From Branchiostoma floridae (taxonomy: Eukaryota > Chordata > Leptocardii > Amphioxiformes > Branchiostomatidae): DNA of 64,000 nucleotides. How positions within the stretch are numbered: the first letter of the stretch is position 1; each line of letters starts with the position of its first letter. A model generated the notes under the pieces. The model was not told the origin of the DNA, made no database searches, and saw nothing but the letters and a program-made list of their open reading frames with translations. The stretch lies in the NCBI RefSeq assembly GCF_000003815.2, contig NC_049983.1:2900350-2964349 (forward strand), given 5' to 3'. Shown one piece after another: positions 24,135 to 35,760 of the stretch. A program made the position numbers and the translations under genes.

Positions 24135-25031
24135 ATGGCGGAAGACGTGGAAATCGGTAAGCAAAAAGAAAAAAAAAACTTATTTGTCAACGATCCTGTA
24201 AAATACCTACTAGTCATTACGCGAAAATCTTAAATGCTATGCGCCGATATGACCTGCATAAGTAACGTTAGCGTATAACCGCACAGGAAAACCTTTATAA
24301 TTGTTACTGACCAAACATAAACTATTAACGTTACATGTAATTTTTCGGCAGTCCCAAACTAATGTCGTGTGCTAAATAGCGTCCCGGAGACCTTGGTACT
24401 CAGTTGAGAACAGTGACGTGTTTTGCACACTACACAAAGTTACAAAGCGATATGTTTCGCAGCATATGCTTCGTTATGTCAAGGAGGTTCTATTCACGAA
24501 AATAAGATCCACTTTGTTACATGTAATACAGCCAGCGTAAATCACACACTACTAGTATATAATGGGTCATTCTGCTTCTTTTGGTTTATCTCATTTGTTA
24601 ATCTTCTTGTAATTATGCAAAAAAAAAAGCTGACAACATACATGTAACTTTGACAAAGACGTGCACATGTTTGAAAGGTTGCTTCTATGTGATGCAAAAC
24701 CACTTCCAGAATTTGAATACGTCCGTCACCTAACTGTGTTAACACGATAATCTATTCATGGCAAAACAATATGGCAATGGTAACAAGGCTACTTTAGTGG
24801 GAATACAACTTAGTGCTTATGTTTCTTTTAGTAACTGAATGGGTATGGCTAGGCGATTTCTGAATTCAGCAACCAAAATCCACCTCGGATTTTAAGTTCT
24901 ATAACGTTTAGTGAACAACTTCTGACATAACATCCAACATTGTTTCAGATATCGTCGGTGTATCAAACAAATGCCAGGCTTGTCCGCACAATACAGCAGG
25001 CAAACACCGCGGCGCGCCGTCCCTCCAATAG
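24135..25031 (+). CDS. possible two-exon small protein (34 residues), doubtful
   Basis: ATG at 24135 in good context starts MAEDVEI and reaches a strong donor (AATCG|GTAAGC) at 24156. An acceptor (cattgtttcag) lies at 24948. Joining them gives MAEDVEI, D, IVGVSNKCQACPHNT and a stop at 25029-25031. A CxxC pair is present but I recognise no family. A longer frame in the second exon (to 25221) is out of phase with the first exon. This may be a first coding exon with other partners, or not a gene. Confidence 0.25.
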
Positions 25032-26182
25032 ACAGAGTAGTACACAGAACACATGTACAGACAGCCAAACAACCACAAGAAAGACCATCAGACAACCGGA
25101 CAAACAGAACGGAACGTCGAACTATGTTTGTGTCAGTGGAAAAGCTACCGAAGCCTCCACAACGTGTAAAAATTGTGACGAGGAAGTGACTTGGGTTAGC
25201 CCTAAGAATGGACACAGATAAATGATCAATGTGATTTTATTGAATTTAGTTGAATTAAATTACAGTAGACCCTTCTCTTCCGCCATAAGTCACATGTACT
25301 TTTATAATGAGCCGGCTGTGTGGCCTCGTTATAAAGAGGTCGCCGATAAGTTAGTTTTAGCATTTGTATTGTTAGTGTATCCATATTTCCTAAGAAGTTG
25401 TATACTTACCTATGTTGAGCCAATAGATGTAATAGTACACGATCATAATTTTGCATGCTATCATGCATGCATTTTGCAATGATGTTTGTAAAGTTTTGTA
25501 ACATGTGTCACATTATACTAATAACTCCTCTGCCGGCTAAACTCCTTCCCATTTGCCACAGCAAGATCTGCTTGGAGATTAACATTATACATCGTTGTTA
25601 TTTCTGTAAAATATATAGTAAAAACAGCACGAAGTTCTACAACTCACAACTTGGATCTTGTAACTAGGCAAAATGACGTCTCTGATGACCCGTGTGCAAC
25701 GGCTGTAGTAAGTTGTCAAATATAACGTTATGTACTCGAGTCGTGTTGTCTGTTGATTCTTCAGTCCATACTTCTATTCTAATATATATTAGTATTCAAA
25801 GGGACCAGCTCACAAAAATACATGCTGCTAACTTACGGAAGCCCTACAAAGATTTCCTTTCTAATGTATTGACGGTATTTAACAGCTAGTAATCGACGGA
25901 CAATAGGTGTAAAATATTCCTCCTGTCCCTCGCGTGCCACCGGTTTAGTGTTGTGCAATGACCCTAATTGACGCAGGCGCAGAAGGCCCAAAACGAGTCC
26001 ATACAGTATTTTAGCCTGTTTTCGACAGGAAAATGTAAGTAACATTTCATATTGGTGAGACAGTGTAGGTTGCAGATGTTCAGATTCGGCAAAAAAACAA
26101 GGTTTTGGTTAATTTTTTCGGCCTGTGCTGACCCCTAATTTGAAGTGGTCAGTCCCTAAAATGATGTCATGGAAAGCAATAG
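25032..26182. other. no recognisable gene
   Basis: Unassigned AT-rich sequence. Short frames only. Confidence 0.4.
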
Positions 26183-26250
26183 GGGCTGCACGAGCAACCT
26201 CCATGGAGGAGCTCTACAGAGCACCTCCATGGAGGTTGCTCGTACAGCCC
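26183..26250. repeat. 27-bp near-perfect hairpin
   Basis: Left arm 26183-26209 (gggctgcacgagcaacctcc onward) pairs with 26224-26250 with one mismatch across a 14-base loop. Each arm ends in the palindrome cctccatggagg. It lies just left of the 121-bp satellite, whose units contain the similar words 'ccatggagctgctcg'. Confidence 0.9.
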
Positions 26251-26279
26251 TCCAGCTCCACGAAACGGGCTACGCACTC

Positions 26280-27946
26280 ATGAATGCAAACACTTAGTTC
26301 TCGTCACCTTCATGAATTTTTTTTTAATCCATGGAGAACCTTCTCTCGTAGAAGAAAACAAACGGGGACGGGCTGAACTAGCACCTTCAACCACGAACTA
26401 TGAATGTAAATATTTGGTTCACGTTAACCAAAACAAACTATACGGAGATATTGTAAACAACAAGCACAGAGCCGATAGCTGATAACCAAGTGTTTACACA
26501 CATATAGCCCGTGGAGCTGCTCGATCAGCTATCAGCTCTGAGTGTTTGTTGTTTACAGCATCTCTGTATGGAGCCCTAAACACCGAGTTGTTGATGGTGA
26601 CGTGAACCAAGTGTTTACATTCATATAGCCCATGGAGCTGCTCGATCAGCTATCGGCTCCGTGTGTTTGTTGTTTACAGTATCCCTGTATAGAGCGCTAA
26701 CACCGATTTGTTAAAGGGTGACGCGAACCAAATGTTTACATTCATATAGCCCATGGAGCTGCTTGATCAGCTATAAAATAATGAAACTAATGATTAGCCC
26801 AACTCCATTGTTATCTTATATCAAAGACTTGTGTTAGCCCTCATTGTGTTAATTAGGATGTTAAGACTTATTCTTTATACCTATCTTTGTACTTTGTGTA
26901 ATATTCGTTGCCATACTTTGTACCATGTGCAAATGTCGTGCAATAAAGTTCATTATTATTATAGCTATCGGATCCGTGTGTTTGTTGTTCACAGTATCCC
27001 TGTATAGAGCTCTAAACACCGATTTGTTGATGGTGACGTGAACCAAGTGTTTACATTCATACAGCCCGTGGAGCTGCTTGATCAGCTATCGACTCCGTGT
27101 GTTTGTTGTTTACAGGATCCCTGTATAGAGCCCTTAACACCGATTTGTTTATGGTGACGTGAACCAAGTGTTTACATTCATGTAGCCCGTGGAGCTGCTT
27201 GATCAGCTATCGGCTCCGTGTGTTTGTTGTTAACAGTATCCTTGTCTGGAGCCCTTAACACTGATTTGTTGATGGTGACGTGAACCAAGTGTTTACATTC
27301 ATATAGCCCGTGGAGCTGCTTGATCAGCTATCGGCTCCGTGTGTTTGTTGTTTACAGTATCCTTGTCTGGAGCCCTTAACACTGATGTGTTGATGGTGAC
27401 GTGAACCAAGTGTTTACATTCATATACTAGTAGCCGGTGGAGCTGCTTGATCAGCTATCGACTCTGTGTGTTTGTTGTTTACAGTATCCCTGTATAGAGC
27501 CCTAACACCGATTTGTTAAAGGGTGACGTGAACCAAGTGTTTACATTCATATAGCCCGTGGAGCTGCTCGATCAGCTATCGGCTCCGTGTGTTTGTTGTT
27601 TACAGTACCCCTGTATAGAGCCCTAAACACCGATTTGTTTATGGTGACGTGAACCAAGTGTTTACATTCATATAGCCCATGGAGCTGCTCGATCAGCTAT
27701 CGGCTCCGTGTGTTTGTTGTTTACAGTACCCCTGTATAGAGCCCTAAACACCGATTTGTTGATGGTGACGTGAACCAAGTCTTAACATTCATACAGCCCG
27801 TGGAGCTGCTTGATCAGCTATCGGCTCCGTGTGTTTGTTGTTTACAGTATCCCTGTATAGAGCCCTAACACCGATTTGTTGATGGTGACGTGAACCAAGT
27901 GTTTACATTCATATAGCCCGTGAAGCTGCTCGATCAGATATCGGCC
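26280..27946. repeat. 121-bp satellite, 11 direct units plus inverted units on the left
   Basis: 'gatcag' in the core 'gctgctcgatcagctatcgg' occurs at 26523, 26644, 26765, 27080, 27201, 27322, 27449, 27570, 27691, 27812 and 27932. The spacing is 121 bp, with one 127 and one 120, and one interval enlarged by an insertion. Left of about 26482 the same unit runs in the opposite direction (gtaaacaacaagcacagagc, then gccgatagctgat), so the array has a head-to-head turn. Confidence 0.9.
26775..26968 (+). mobile_element. LINE-type 3' tail inserted in the satellite
   Basis: A 194-bp insertion flanked by AGCTAT (26769-26774 and 26963-26968). It ends 'gtgcaataaagttcattatt', i.e. an AATAAA followed by an (ATT)n tail, typical of 5'-truncated non-LTR elements. 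It splits one satellite unit. Confidence 0.65.
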
Positions 27947-28092
27947 TGGTGTGTGTAAGTGTACGATTCTCGGGAATCTTTCCATGGACCGAGTACCCAG
28001 TGTGTATAAGTGTACGATTCTCGGGAATCTTTCCGTGGACCGAGTACCCAGTGTGTAATAAGTGTACGATTCTCGGGAAACTTTCCGTGGAG
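27947..28092. repeat. 51/52-bp tandem repeat, about three copies
   Basis: 'gtacgattctcgggaa' recurs at 27961, 28012 and 28064. It directly follows the last 121-bp unit. Confidence 0.9.
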
Positions 28093-28286
28093 TCAGATTT
28101 TTATTACAGCAATCTAATACTGATTTCAACAAAAACTCGATGGCCTACCGCCTATGCTTTCAACGTTGACTATGTCCTCTTATGAACTGATGGAAGGGAG
28201 TTTGCCCCGTTCCGAACGGAGGCTATATTATCACCCCAATGATTTAACAACAGCCTCTCAGGATGCTTACAAAGTTTTTGTGAGAT

Positions 28287-28680
28287 CGCGTGGCGCAGAG
28301 GCAGCGTGTTTGCCTCGTGACCGAGAGGTCACGGGTACAAATCCGGCTGCCGTGTCACTGATCTTGTGCCCTTGGGAAAGGTACTTTACATGGCTTTCCT
28401 CACTTTACTCAGGTGAAAATGAGTACATAGCTTCGGCTAGGGCCGTCCCTTGGATAGGTCCCGTGTATGGGGAGAGTCACACCCCATGCACGTTAAAGAA
28501 CCCCCACACGTGCGATGGTGCGGTGTAAGATGGAGCAAACCCTTCTGTCTGGAGTTGGTGATTCACTTCAAATCACCCAGATGAAGGCCTGGCAAACCTC
28601 CATACCGTATCAGTCACACGGTGATTTACATCATTCACCCGGACTGGAGACCTGGCGCATCACCGTCTTAGCCCTACTTC
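28287..28680 (+). mobile_element. tRNA-derived SINE, plus orientation
   Basis: A-box-like TGGCGCAGAGG at 28291-28301 and B-box-like GGTACAAATCC at 28334-28344, in a cloverleaf-like head. A long body follows, shared in inverse orientation with 21700-22101. The head lacks tRNA-grade pairing, so it is not a functional tRNA. Confidence 0.8.
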
Positions 28681-28976
28681 CCCTCAGCCAATGAGAAGCC
28701 CCCATTTTCTGTTGATATATCCACATAGTATGGTACTATGAAAAAAAGTGTGCTGCTATTTCATGCAAATGAGGGGAAAACTGTGGTGATATCAAGAAAA
28801 CAGGGGTGATATCTGCCTGAAAACTAGGAGTGATATACGCATGTGACCCGTTCTGACCAATCCTCGCTTACCTTTGAGACCATCTTCTGGGACCAGCATA
28901 GTGTCATGTGATAACTGACCAATCCTATGCTTGACTTCTAATTGCCCAGAGGAATATGAGCAGACTTTCTGTCTCT

Positions 28977-29076
28977 NNNNNNNNNNNNNNNNNNNNNNNN
29001 NNNNNNNNNNNNNNNNNNNNNNNNNNNNNNNNNNNNNNNNNNNNNNNNNNNNNNNNNNNNNNNNNNNNNNNNNNNN
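28977..29076. other. assembly gap (100 N, default size)
   Basis: Exactly 100 N, the usual placeholder for a gap of unknown length. Confidence 0.99.
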
Positions 29077-29786
29077 TGAAGGACAAAAACATGGTATCAT
29101 AGCCAACAAAGCATTCGTTCCTGTATTCAAGAAGTGCACTTTTGTAGAAAAAGTGACATCAGTGTGGTATTACTTATCAAATTGGCAACTTAAGTCATGG
29201 CCACTTTTATAGCTATCAAACTAGTCTTCTACATCAGTAGGCTACAACACAACGTATTTGCACATTTGGCAAAGGTATGTTTTATGTTATAGCTTTCGTT
29301 ACTGATGACCTCTGACCCCTCCTCATTATTTTAAGCTCATTGACTTTACTTCAATTTTAACATTCAGTTGACTTTCAGTTCTTCTCATGTTATATTTATG
29401 TGCACTTATGTTGACTTATGTTATTTGATTGTTTTGTAATTTTGATTGGGCTCCAGGAAGAATAGAGTTTGCGTGTGTAAAGTCTAATTGGAGATCAAAA
29501 TAAACAACAATTGGAGATCGAAATAAACAACAACAACCGTCATTTAGTGAGACATGTCGACGGCATTCGACCAAGGTACACACCGTGCAACTGTCAGTCA
29601 GGCCATGATGACAGAACCGACCGATGATGAGGGCCTTTTCCGTTACATGACAGCTTAAAACGGGTCCAGGGCTGTCTATACTATAGCAAGAACGTCCAGT
29701 TTTCTGTTACTGGTGTATGTTGTATACTAGTAGTCATGTGGTACAGCTTTTGTGAAGAATAGCATATAGTGAATAGACACGTTTAC
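29077..29786. other. no recognisable gene
   Basis: AT-rich sequence where further exons of the P450 gene would be expected on the minus strand. I find none of the usual motifs. Confidence 0.45.
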
Positions 29787-30171
29787 CTTTTCCGAAACCA
29801 GACATAGCATCAAGTAGGTACACTGGCAACCTCGACGCGAACAGCTCGGACCTGTCCACGAGCGCGTCCTTGACGGCAGTGTAGCCGTTCAGAACCACCA
29901 CATCTTCCATCCCCATCCTGACGGTGAAGACGTCTCCGTACTGCCGCCTCCACGCCGTCAGCTTGCGGAGGGGCGCTCGGCCCAAGGCGAGGAGGTGCCC
30001 GAGAACAGGCACACGTCCTGCCGGATAAGGAGGTAGGTTTTGGGAACGCTTGAAGATGACACATGCCAGGAAGAAAGTCGCACAGAAAACAAGAAACGTT
30101 TGCAGAGTCAGCCCAGAAATCTGCAAAATCTCCGGGACGGACTCAGCTACCCACTGGGCAGTACCGGCCAT
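29787..30171 (-). CDS. cytochrome P450 (CYP2-like) first exon, orphan
   Basis: ATG at 30171-30169 (MAGTAQWV), a membrane anchor at residues about 21-40 (LTLQTFLVFCATFFLACVIF), then basic KRS and the proline-rich hinge LPPYPAGRVPVLGHLLALG. The substrate-recognition N-lobe follows (RRQYGDVFTVRMGMEDVVVL, then NGYTAVKDALVDRSELFASR). This is the start of a microsomal CYP2-clan monooxygenase. The exon ends at a clean donor (GGAAAAG|GTAAAC) after 128 codons plus one base. No further exons (I-helix, ExxR, heme-binding FxxGxxxCxG) are visible to the left on the minus strand. It is therefore a truncated copy, or the rest was lost to a gap or misjoin, or it lies beyond a very long intron. The exon itself is undamaged. 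Confidence 0.8.
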
Positions 30172-32641
30172 TTTCTCACGAATGCAGTGGATGACCCAGT
30201 TTATACAAGATGAGAACTAGGAGACCTATGACGCCCACTATTTACAGTGTTCAGTAGTGGTCAGGTGAATTGTGTACAGGAAGGCCAGACGAGGCCTGAC
30301 GTTAAGTAGCACCAATAATATCAGCCCTACTAAACAGGGTAAAATATGTATTATGATCTTTGAAAGGTCATGAATGATGAAATAAAGTGCATTGGAAAAT
30401 TAAAGCCACTATTATAGTTTTTAAGACGCAATTTCTGACATCTATCAATTGTTAACCAGGGATAGATAAACAATATGGTCATATTTACATTTCAGACTTA
30501 CCATTATATACTCGGCGTAGACATAAACTTTTTTTTATATTTTTCGTTGTGTTGCACTGGACTTGTACCGCTATGAAATAAAGCATGCTAAGAACATATG
30601 GATCAAGGCAGCAGAGCATGAGCCTGTACGTTTGCTGTTGTGACTTATATATATGAACAATTTTTCTGTACCGTGTTACTTGGGCTGCCGGCTTTATCAG
30701 TACTTACCAATAGGGGACATGTTATCAGTACTGACCAACTGGCGAAGACGAAAAATTAAAGTTTACGCCAATATGAATGCGCACGAGGCATCCTGTTGAA
30801 ACATTTTTTAGCAGTCTTGTGTTTTTGTAGTCTTTTATATCGTACTTTAGTCTTTACGTTCCACAAAACATCATGTAGGTTATATTTTCATTAGCGTTTG
30901 TGTGTGTGTTTCCGGTGTGTCTGTCAACAAGATAAATCAATAACGGCTGGATGGATTGGTTTCATACTTCGGTGTGTTGGTGGGGTATGACAAAAGCTGG
31001 AAATGATTAGATCCCCCTAGCGACTTCCCTTGGTACTGTAGCAGAACTTCCTGACATCTCGCATTCTAAACAGGCCATAGTCACGGTGTTACATAGCTCT
31101 TGCGATCAGGAACAAGTGACGTGATTAGCGACTGAATTTGGAATTGCAGGGACATTTAAAAAAAAAAAAATATTCCGAATTGGAAAACTGAAGAAAAGAA
31201 AGACGGATTTCCATTATTTTGGGCATGCAAGTAGCTTAGGCTAAGGTGTGCACAATGATATGCATGCTTTGCAATTGGAGAATTAATTTGCATAATTAAT
31301 GAGGAACGTATATAATTCCATTGTTTTCCATGGCTCGACTTAAATCAATGTAACACATGTAATTCATGACGGTTGGAACATGAACAGATATCAAACATGC
31401 AAATGAGGAAATAATTTGCAAAAATGGCAAAAGTGTATAACGATAAATGATGGGATATTTTACTTGTTACATGTGCGAGCTATAATCAATGATGAATATT
31501 ATGATGCACAAATCACATAAATATATATGTCATTTGCATAACATCTACTCATAATATCTATAAAAGCTCCAGATATTTCATGGAGATATATGGTCGCCGA
31601 ACTCTTGTTATATATTTTGATGCCTTTTGATGAGCTCAAGTGGAATAAATTTTTAAAAAATTATATGTACAGCTTTGTCTTCGACCATGTGATTTGTGGA
31701 TGCTGGTTGTTTTCTTTTAAATTCGTAGCATTATAACGGGAGGTGCCCCAACACGGTACGCTTTTTCTTGCGCTCAAACTCATGGCGCTCCATCGCTAGT
31801 TGCCTGAGAGTGGTCAGATTTTGATGACTGAATTTTTTACACATAGATTTGAACAACATACTTGAATAGGAAATGCATTCATGTGGTTCATGAACCTTTC
31901 GCGCTGCGTGTTACAAGCGGCAAACACTGTGAGACAATTTCGTGTATGTAACCTTCCAATTTTGTGCTACGCTGGACAGCGTGCCTAACTTGGTACGCTT
32001 TTTTTACATTTTGCTCTCTTCAGAAGTAAGTGGTAAATTTAAGTACACAGAAAAAAATTAATAGTATAATATTTTAGCTTTCTTTTGACAGTTAAATCGT
32101 GACTGTATGTACTTCTTGTCTCACATGAGAAAGGCTGTACCTAGAACAATCCAGCTGATGTGTTTACGGGCAATGGGCTGAATGCACTGATTGTGAATGC
32201 CCGACTAAAAAAAACATTACGAAAAAACGACACCGCCAACATCAACAAAACTCTGTCTGATTATATGAAAATATCATCTACATCTTTCTATAAAGTCTTA
32301 TTTTCATAGACAGCACGAATCATTTGTTACAGTCAAATAAATCTTTGGAGCGTTCTACAGTCTGCCACCTTTGTGAGCCATGCGCGCATTAGAAGTTTGC
32401 TGCAGTTTTGTGGTTCGTTTTCAAAAATATATTTACACCCCTTGTTTACTTTTTTGAGTAGAGTGGTCCCAGTAACTGATAGACAGTTGGGCAATTAGGC
32501 ACCACTGTGTGCGGGGTGAATCACGATATACACATTAGGGATGTGAAGCTGATGGCTGCACAGATCCACAACTAGTAGAAATAGTGACCATCGCTGTCAC
32601 CTTTGTATGGAATGAACCCTTATATACATATTAGGGATATG
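30172..32641. other. no recognisable gene; dispersed-repeat character
   Basis: The stretch upstream of the P450 start should hold its promoter, but no clear TATA is seen. Near 30940-31010 'aacggctggatggattggtt' has the look of a widespread invertebrate dispersed repeat (from memory, unverified). 'ggtacgctttttt'-type words recur near 31755 and 31998. Confidence 0.35.
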
Positions 32642-32741
32642 NNNNNNNNNNNNNNNNNNNNNNNNNNNNNNNNNNNNNNNNNNNNNNNNNNNNNNNNNNN
32701 NNNNNNNNNNNNNNNNNNNNNNNNNNNNNNNNNNNNNNNNN
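32642..32741. other. assembly gap (100 N, default size)
   Basis: Exactly 100 N. The left flank has two copies of 'ata.acattagggat.tg' about 100 bp apart, so a tandem repeat may have caused the break. Confidence 0.99.
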
Positions 32742-33530
32742 TATTATCATATAGCCTACACAAACTGACCCATTTAAGCAACAAATTCGTTTATAATACA
32801 TACATCCTTTATTCAAGACTTTCAAGGCTTCGGACATAATGACAAATTCCCTTCTGCTGGGACAAGTGTGTTGCTATTCAATCCTAAGTTATAGTTGTAC
32901 ATGTTCAATAAATTTGAAGGAATGTGAACAGTAATAATGTTTGGATTAACTCTAACATGGACTGCACACTGTACAAAGCATTCCTTTCTGCTGACGCATG
33001 ACGCCGTAACACGTAGATTCAGGCCAGGCAGGTGGGTATCGCTCCCCTGATTGGTCCGCGGCGCCTGGCTATATGATAATAGGAAATAAAAAGGAAATGG
33101 TGAGGTCACTAGAAAGGTGTAGTTTTGGATCTCACCATTTACCGTAAGTAGATATATAAGAACAATGATGGAGTAATTTTGCCAAACGTCAAACCATTTC
33201 AACCCCACAACACAACATATGCACCATCACAAAACAATATATTTCATGTAGGTTTGAGTTTTCAGACCCTTGTTTTATACATGTGGACGGTCGAATACCT
33301 GCCCGAACAATGGAGGTCCTCTCGGCTTAGCTGTACTTCACTGCCATGGATTGTTTTGTCCAGAGTCAACTCGGTAAGGACATTGACATTAGGCCTGTCG
33401 ACGTACAGCGCAATACCTGCCCGAGTCACGGCGGTCTTCTGAGTTTCTTTCGACTGCCGTGGACTTTTGAGGCCTTAAATGTATTAGGCCGTGGAAGGTA
33501 GGCATTGGTCTGTCCACAGTCCTTAAATCC
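32742..33530. other. no recognisable gene
   Basis: Holds an unrecognised 128-codon minus-strand frame (33208-32822) with no start context, domain or splice evidence that would make it a gene. Confidence 0.4.
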
Positions 33531-33910
33531 ATGGCCTTGCAGCTCACGTCTGCAAAGTCCATGGCAGTGGAATATATAGCTAAACCAAGTTTTATTGTTT
33601 ATTCGTTACTCGAGCAGTTATTGGTCCGTCCTCGGGAACGGAATCCATGGCCTTGCACTTCACGTCTGCAAAGTCCATGGCCGTGAAAAACAACTACAAT
33701 GTATCTCAGGGGATAAGGTAAGAATAAGGTAATAATCCGTACATACAATCCGCATGGCCTTGCACTTCACGTCTGCAAAGTCCACGGCCGTGAAAAACAA
33801 CTACAGTGTATCTCAGGGGATAAGGTAAGAATAAGGTAATAATCCGTACATAAAATCCGCATGGCCTTGCACTTCACGTCTGCAAAGTCCATGGCCGTGG
33901 AAAAACAACC
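33531..33910. repeat. about 107-bp tandem repeat, 3.5 copies
   Basis: 'atggccttgcacttcacgtc' (first copy slightly different) starts at 33531, 33646, 33754 and 33861. The two middle units share 'tatctcaggggataaggtaa'. No coding frame is conserved. Confidence 0.85.
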
Positions 33911-34475
33911 AAGACGTTGCTCCATGGCCGTCCACAGGCATCAGATCCACGATCTTGAGAGGGCATTAAACCAATATTGATATTATTTATTTATTATTTA
34001 TTATTATTTATCATCATATTGATGGAAGGATGCCTACTACTATTGATATTAAGTGCCTTTCGTAGGTCACAGCATTGGGGCCTGCTTTGATATTCGACTT
34101 GAGAGCCTTTTAAAGGTCCAACAACACAAACTATAAGAACACCACGTCACGAACTTATTACAATACCTAAGAGATCACTAAAAGGCTATATTTCTACTAA
34201 AAAGCACAAAATCCCACCGTCATACAGAACGTGGGACAGTTCATTAACCACTGCCTTCAATTAAGAAGTCAAACACGACAATTGTATTCATTGTTTCATA
34301 TACTAAGTAGTTGATTAGACACTAATTTTATGTATCACCTCACCTCACCTCACGGCCCGTAACATTATGTATCACGCTATCTACTTCTCTCAGTTCTTGT
34401 ACATGATTTTGCAAATAAACATTATCATATGTTAGAAAGTTTTATTTTTTTAAATGAAGCCAAATCATCGTCATC
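33911..34475. other. simple-repeat-rich stretch
   Basis: Contains a TTA/TTTA-rich run near 33980-34015 and a 'cacctcacctcac' run near 34340. No gene seen. Confidence 0.5.
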
Positions 34476-34499
34476 ACCCAACATCTGCTTGGAGACTAG

Positions 34500-34696
34500 C
34501 AGGTGTCTGGAAGAGTCCCGGAAACGCTCCCCGTGACTACTCCGCATGCGCAGGGTGCGTCATCACCTCATTTGCATAAGAAAAACCCCAGGGCGTCGAT
34601 TTCAACAACAGCGAGGGAAAGTTTAGTTCAGTCGCTTCCTGGTTCACTTGCTCTGCAATATTCCGCAATATCGCCGTCTCTAACTCAAGATAACAG
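34500..34696 (+). promoter_or_regulatory. candidate promoter and untranslated first exon of the kinase C gene
   Basis: A locally CpG-containing stretch in AT-rich DNA with an NRF1-like core (CCGCATGCGCAGG, 34542-34554) and a perfect octamer ATTTGCAT (34570-34577). It ends at a consensus donor AACAG|GTAAGAA (exon end 34696). Joined to the acceptor at 44844, the frame that reaches the kinase ATG is closed upstream by a stop, so this exon would be 5' UTR. The link to the gene is inference; it is the only promoter-like segment I noticed between 30200 and 43500. Confidence 0.4.
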
Positions 34697-35590
34697 GTAA
34701 GAATGCATTTAAACATCGTCTTAGATACCCTTGACAATGTAAAACTTACGATTCACACGTAAATAGAGATTTTGTAGGTGAAATTTTGCAAGCCGGTGCC
34801 CAAAAAGTTTTGGTGAATGGGAGGGGGGCGTAGACTACTACAAAATGTATGTCACCAACTGTTATACATCGTATATTATACTTGACAGCAGCTGTTATTG
34901 ACTTGGTGTGTGTTTAAGACTTGCTTACGTTTTCTATATGTAGTGTACAGTATTTAGACTGTTATGAATACTACATTTGTCCCATGGAAGATTTATCAAA
35001 TCTCTATGTTAGAAAGAAGAAGTTTGATTATGAATCTCATAATGAATATCGAATATTAGTTACTGATAAGTTGATAGCTATAACGTTACTGTCTTTTGAC
35101 TGGCTTCATGATCATTTGTCCAGGTGGTGCAGTTTACTTTTATTTTCTTGCCTATACTCTATACTGTACATAACAACAGACTTGTTATTCTTATATGACA
35201 CATTTTCATGTGAAGTTGTGTTTCATAGATATTAGAAAGGGGTAAAAACACAATGTCATGTAACGTTAAGGTTACTTATCTTTAATTGGACTTATGACTT
35301 TGAACTGCTACTAGATTAAATATGAAAAGCTTCACCTTTTAGACTTCAAATTCAACTGATGTAAGGTTGCTAAAAGTGTTGTAGTAAGACTTTTTCACCA
35401 GTTTATGAAGTAGAGTAGAGTTTTTCGTTATAATAATAATAATAATAATAAGTATAACACATTTCTAATACATCTAAATTTGTAATTAATAATAATAATA
35501 ATAATTATAATTAATGAATAAATTTGTAATTAATTAATAATAATAATGATAATTATAACACATTTCTAATACATCTAAATTTGTTGTTGG
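34697..35590. other. unassigned, AAT-rich
   Basis: Contains (AAT)n runs near 35430-35555. No gene seen. Confidence 0.5.
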
Positions 35591-35597
35591 GCATTTG

Positions 35598-35760
35598 ATT
35601 GATTGATTGATTTTATTTTGCACTTTAAAAAATGATAACATACAGAAAATTATAGAAAACAACAGAACGTGCAAGGGGGAAGAAAAAAGCCATGTGGCTT
35701 ATACAACCCCTCCCCCCCGTCAAAATTTACAAATTATAATACAATTAAATGGGCATGAAG
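35598..35760 (-). mobile_element. LINE-type 3' tail, minus orientation
   Basis: Read on the minus strand it ends 'gtgcaaaataaaatcaatca' with a (TCAA)n tail, the usual form of a truncated non-LTR retrotransposon 3' end. No coding part remains. Confidence 0.5.

Noticed and set aside
26280-28092. CRISPR-like regular spacing of short identical words
   Set aside because: The whole 121-bp unit is repeated, not a short repeat with unique spacers, so it is a satellite.
28287-28350. Functional tRNA gene
   Set aside because: A and B boxes are present but the stems do not pair properly, and the same sequence recurs with a long shared tail, which marks a SINE. The same reasoning applies to 22040-22101, 41557-41640 and 42876-42945.
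32822-33208. 128-codon minus-strand frame as a gene
   Set aside because: No recognised domain, no supporting splice sites or start context, and it ends at unremarkable sequence.
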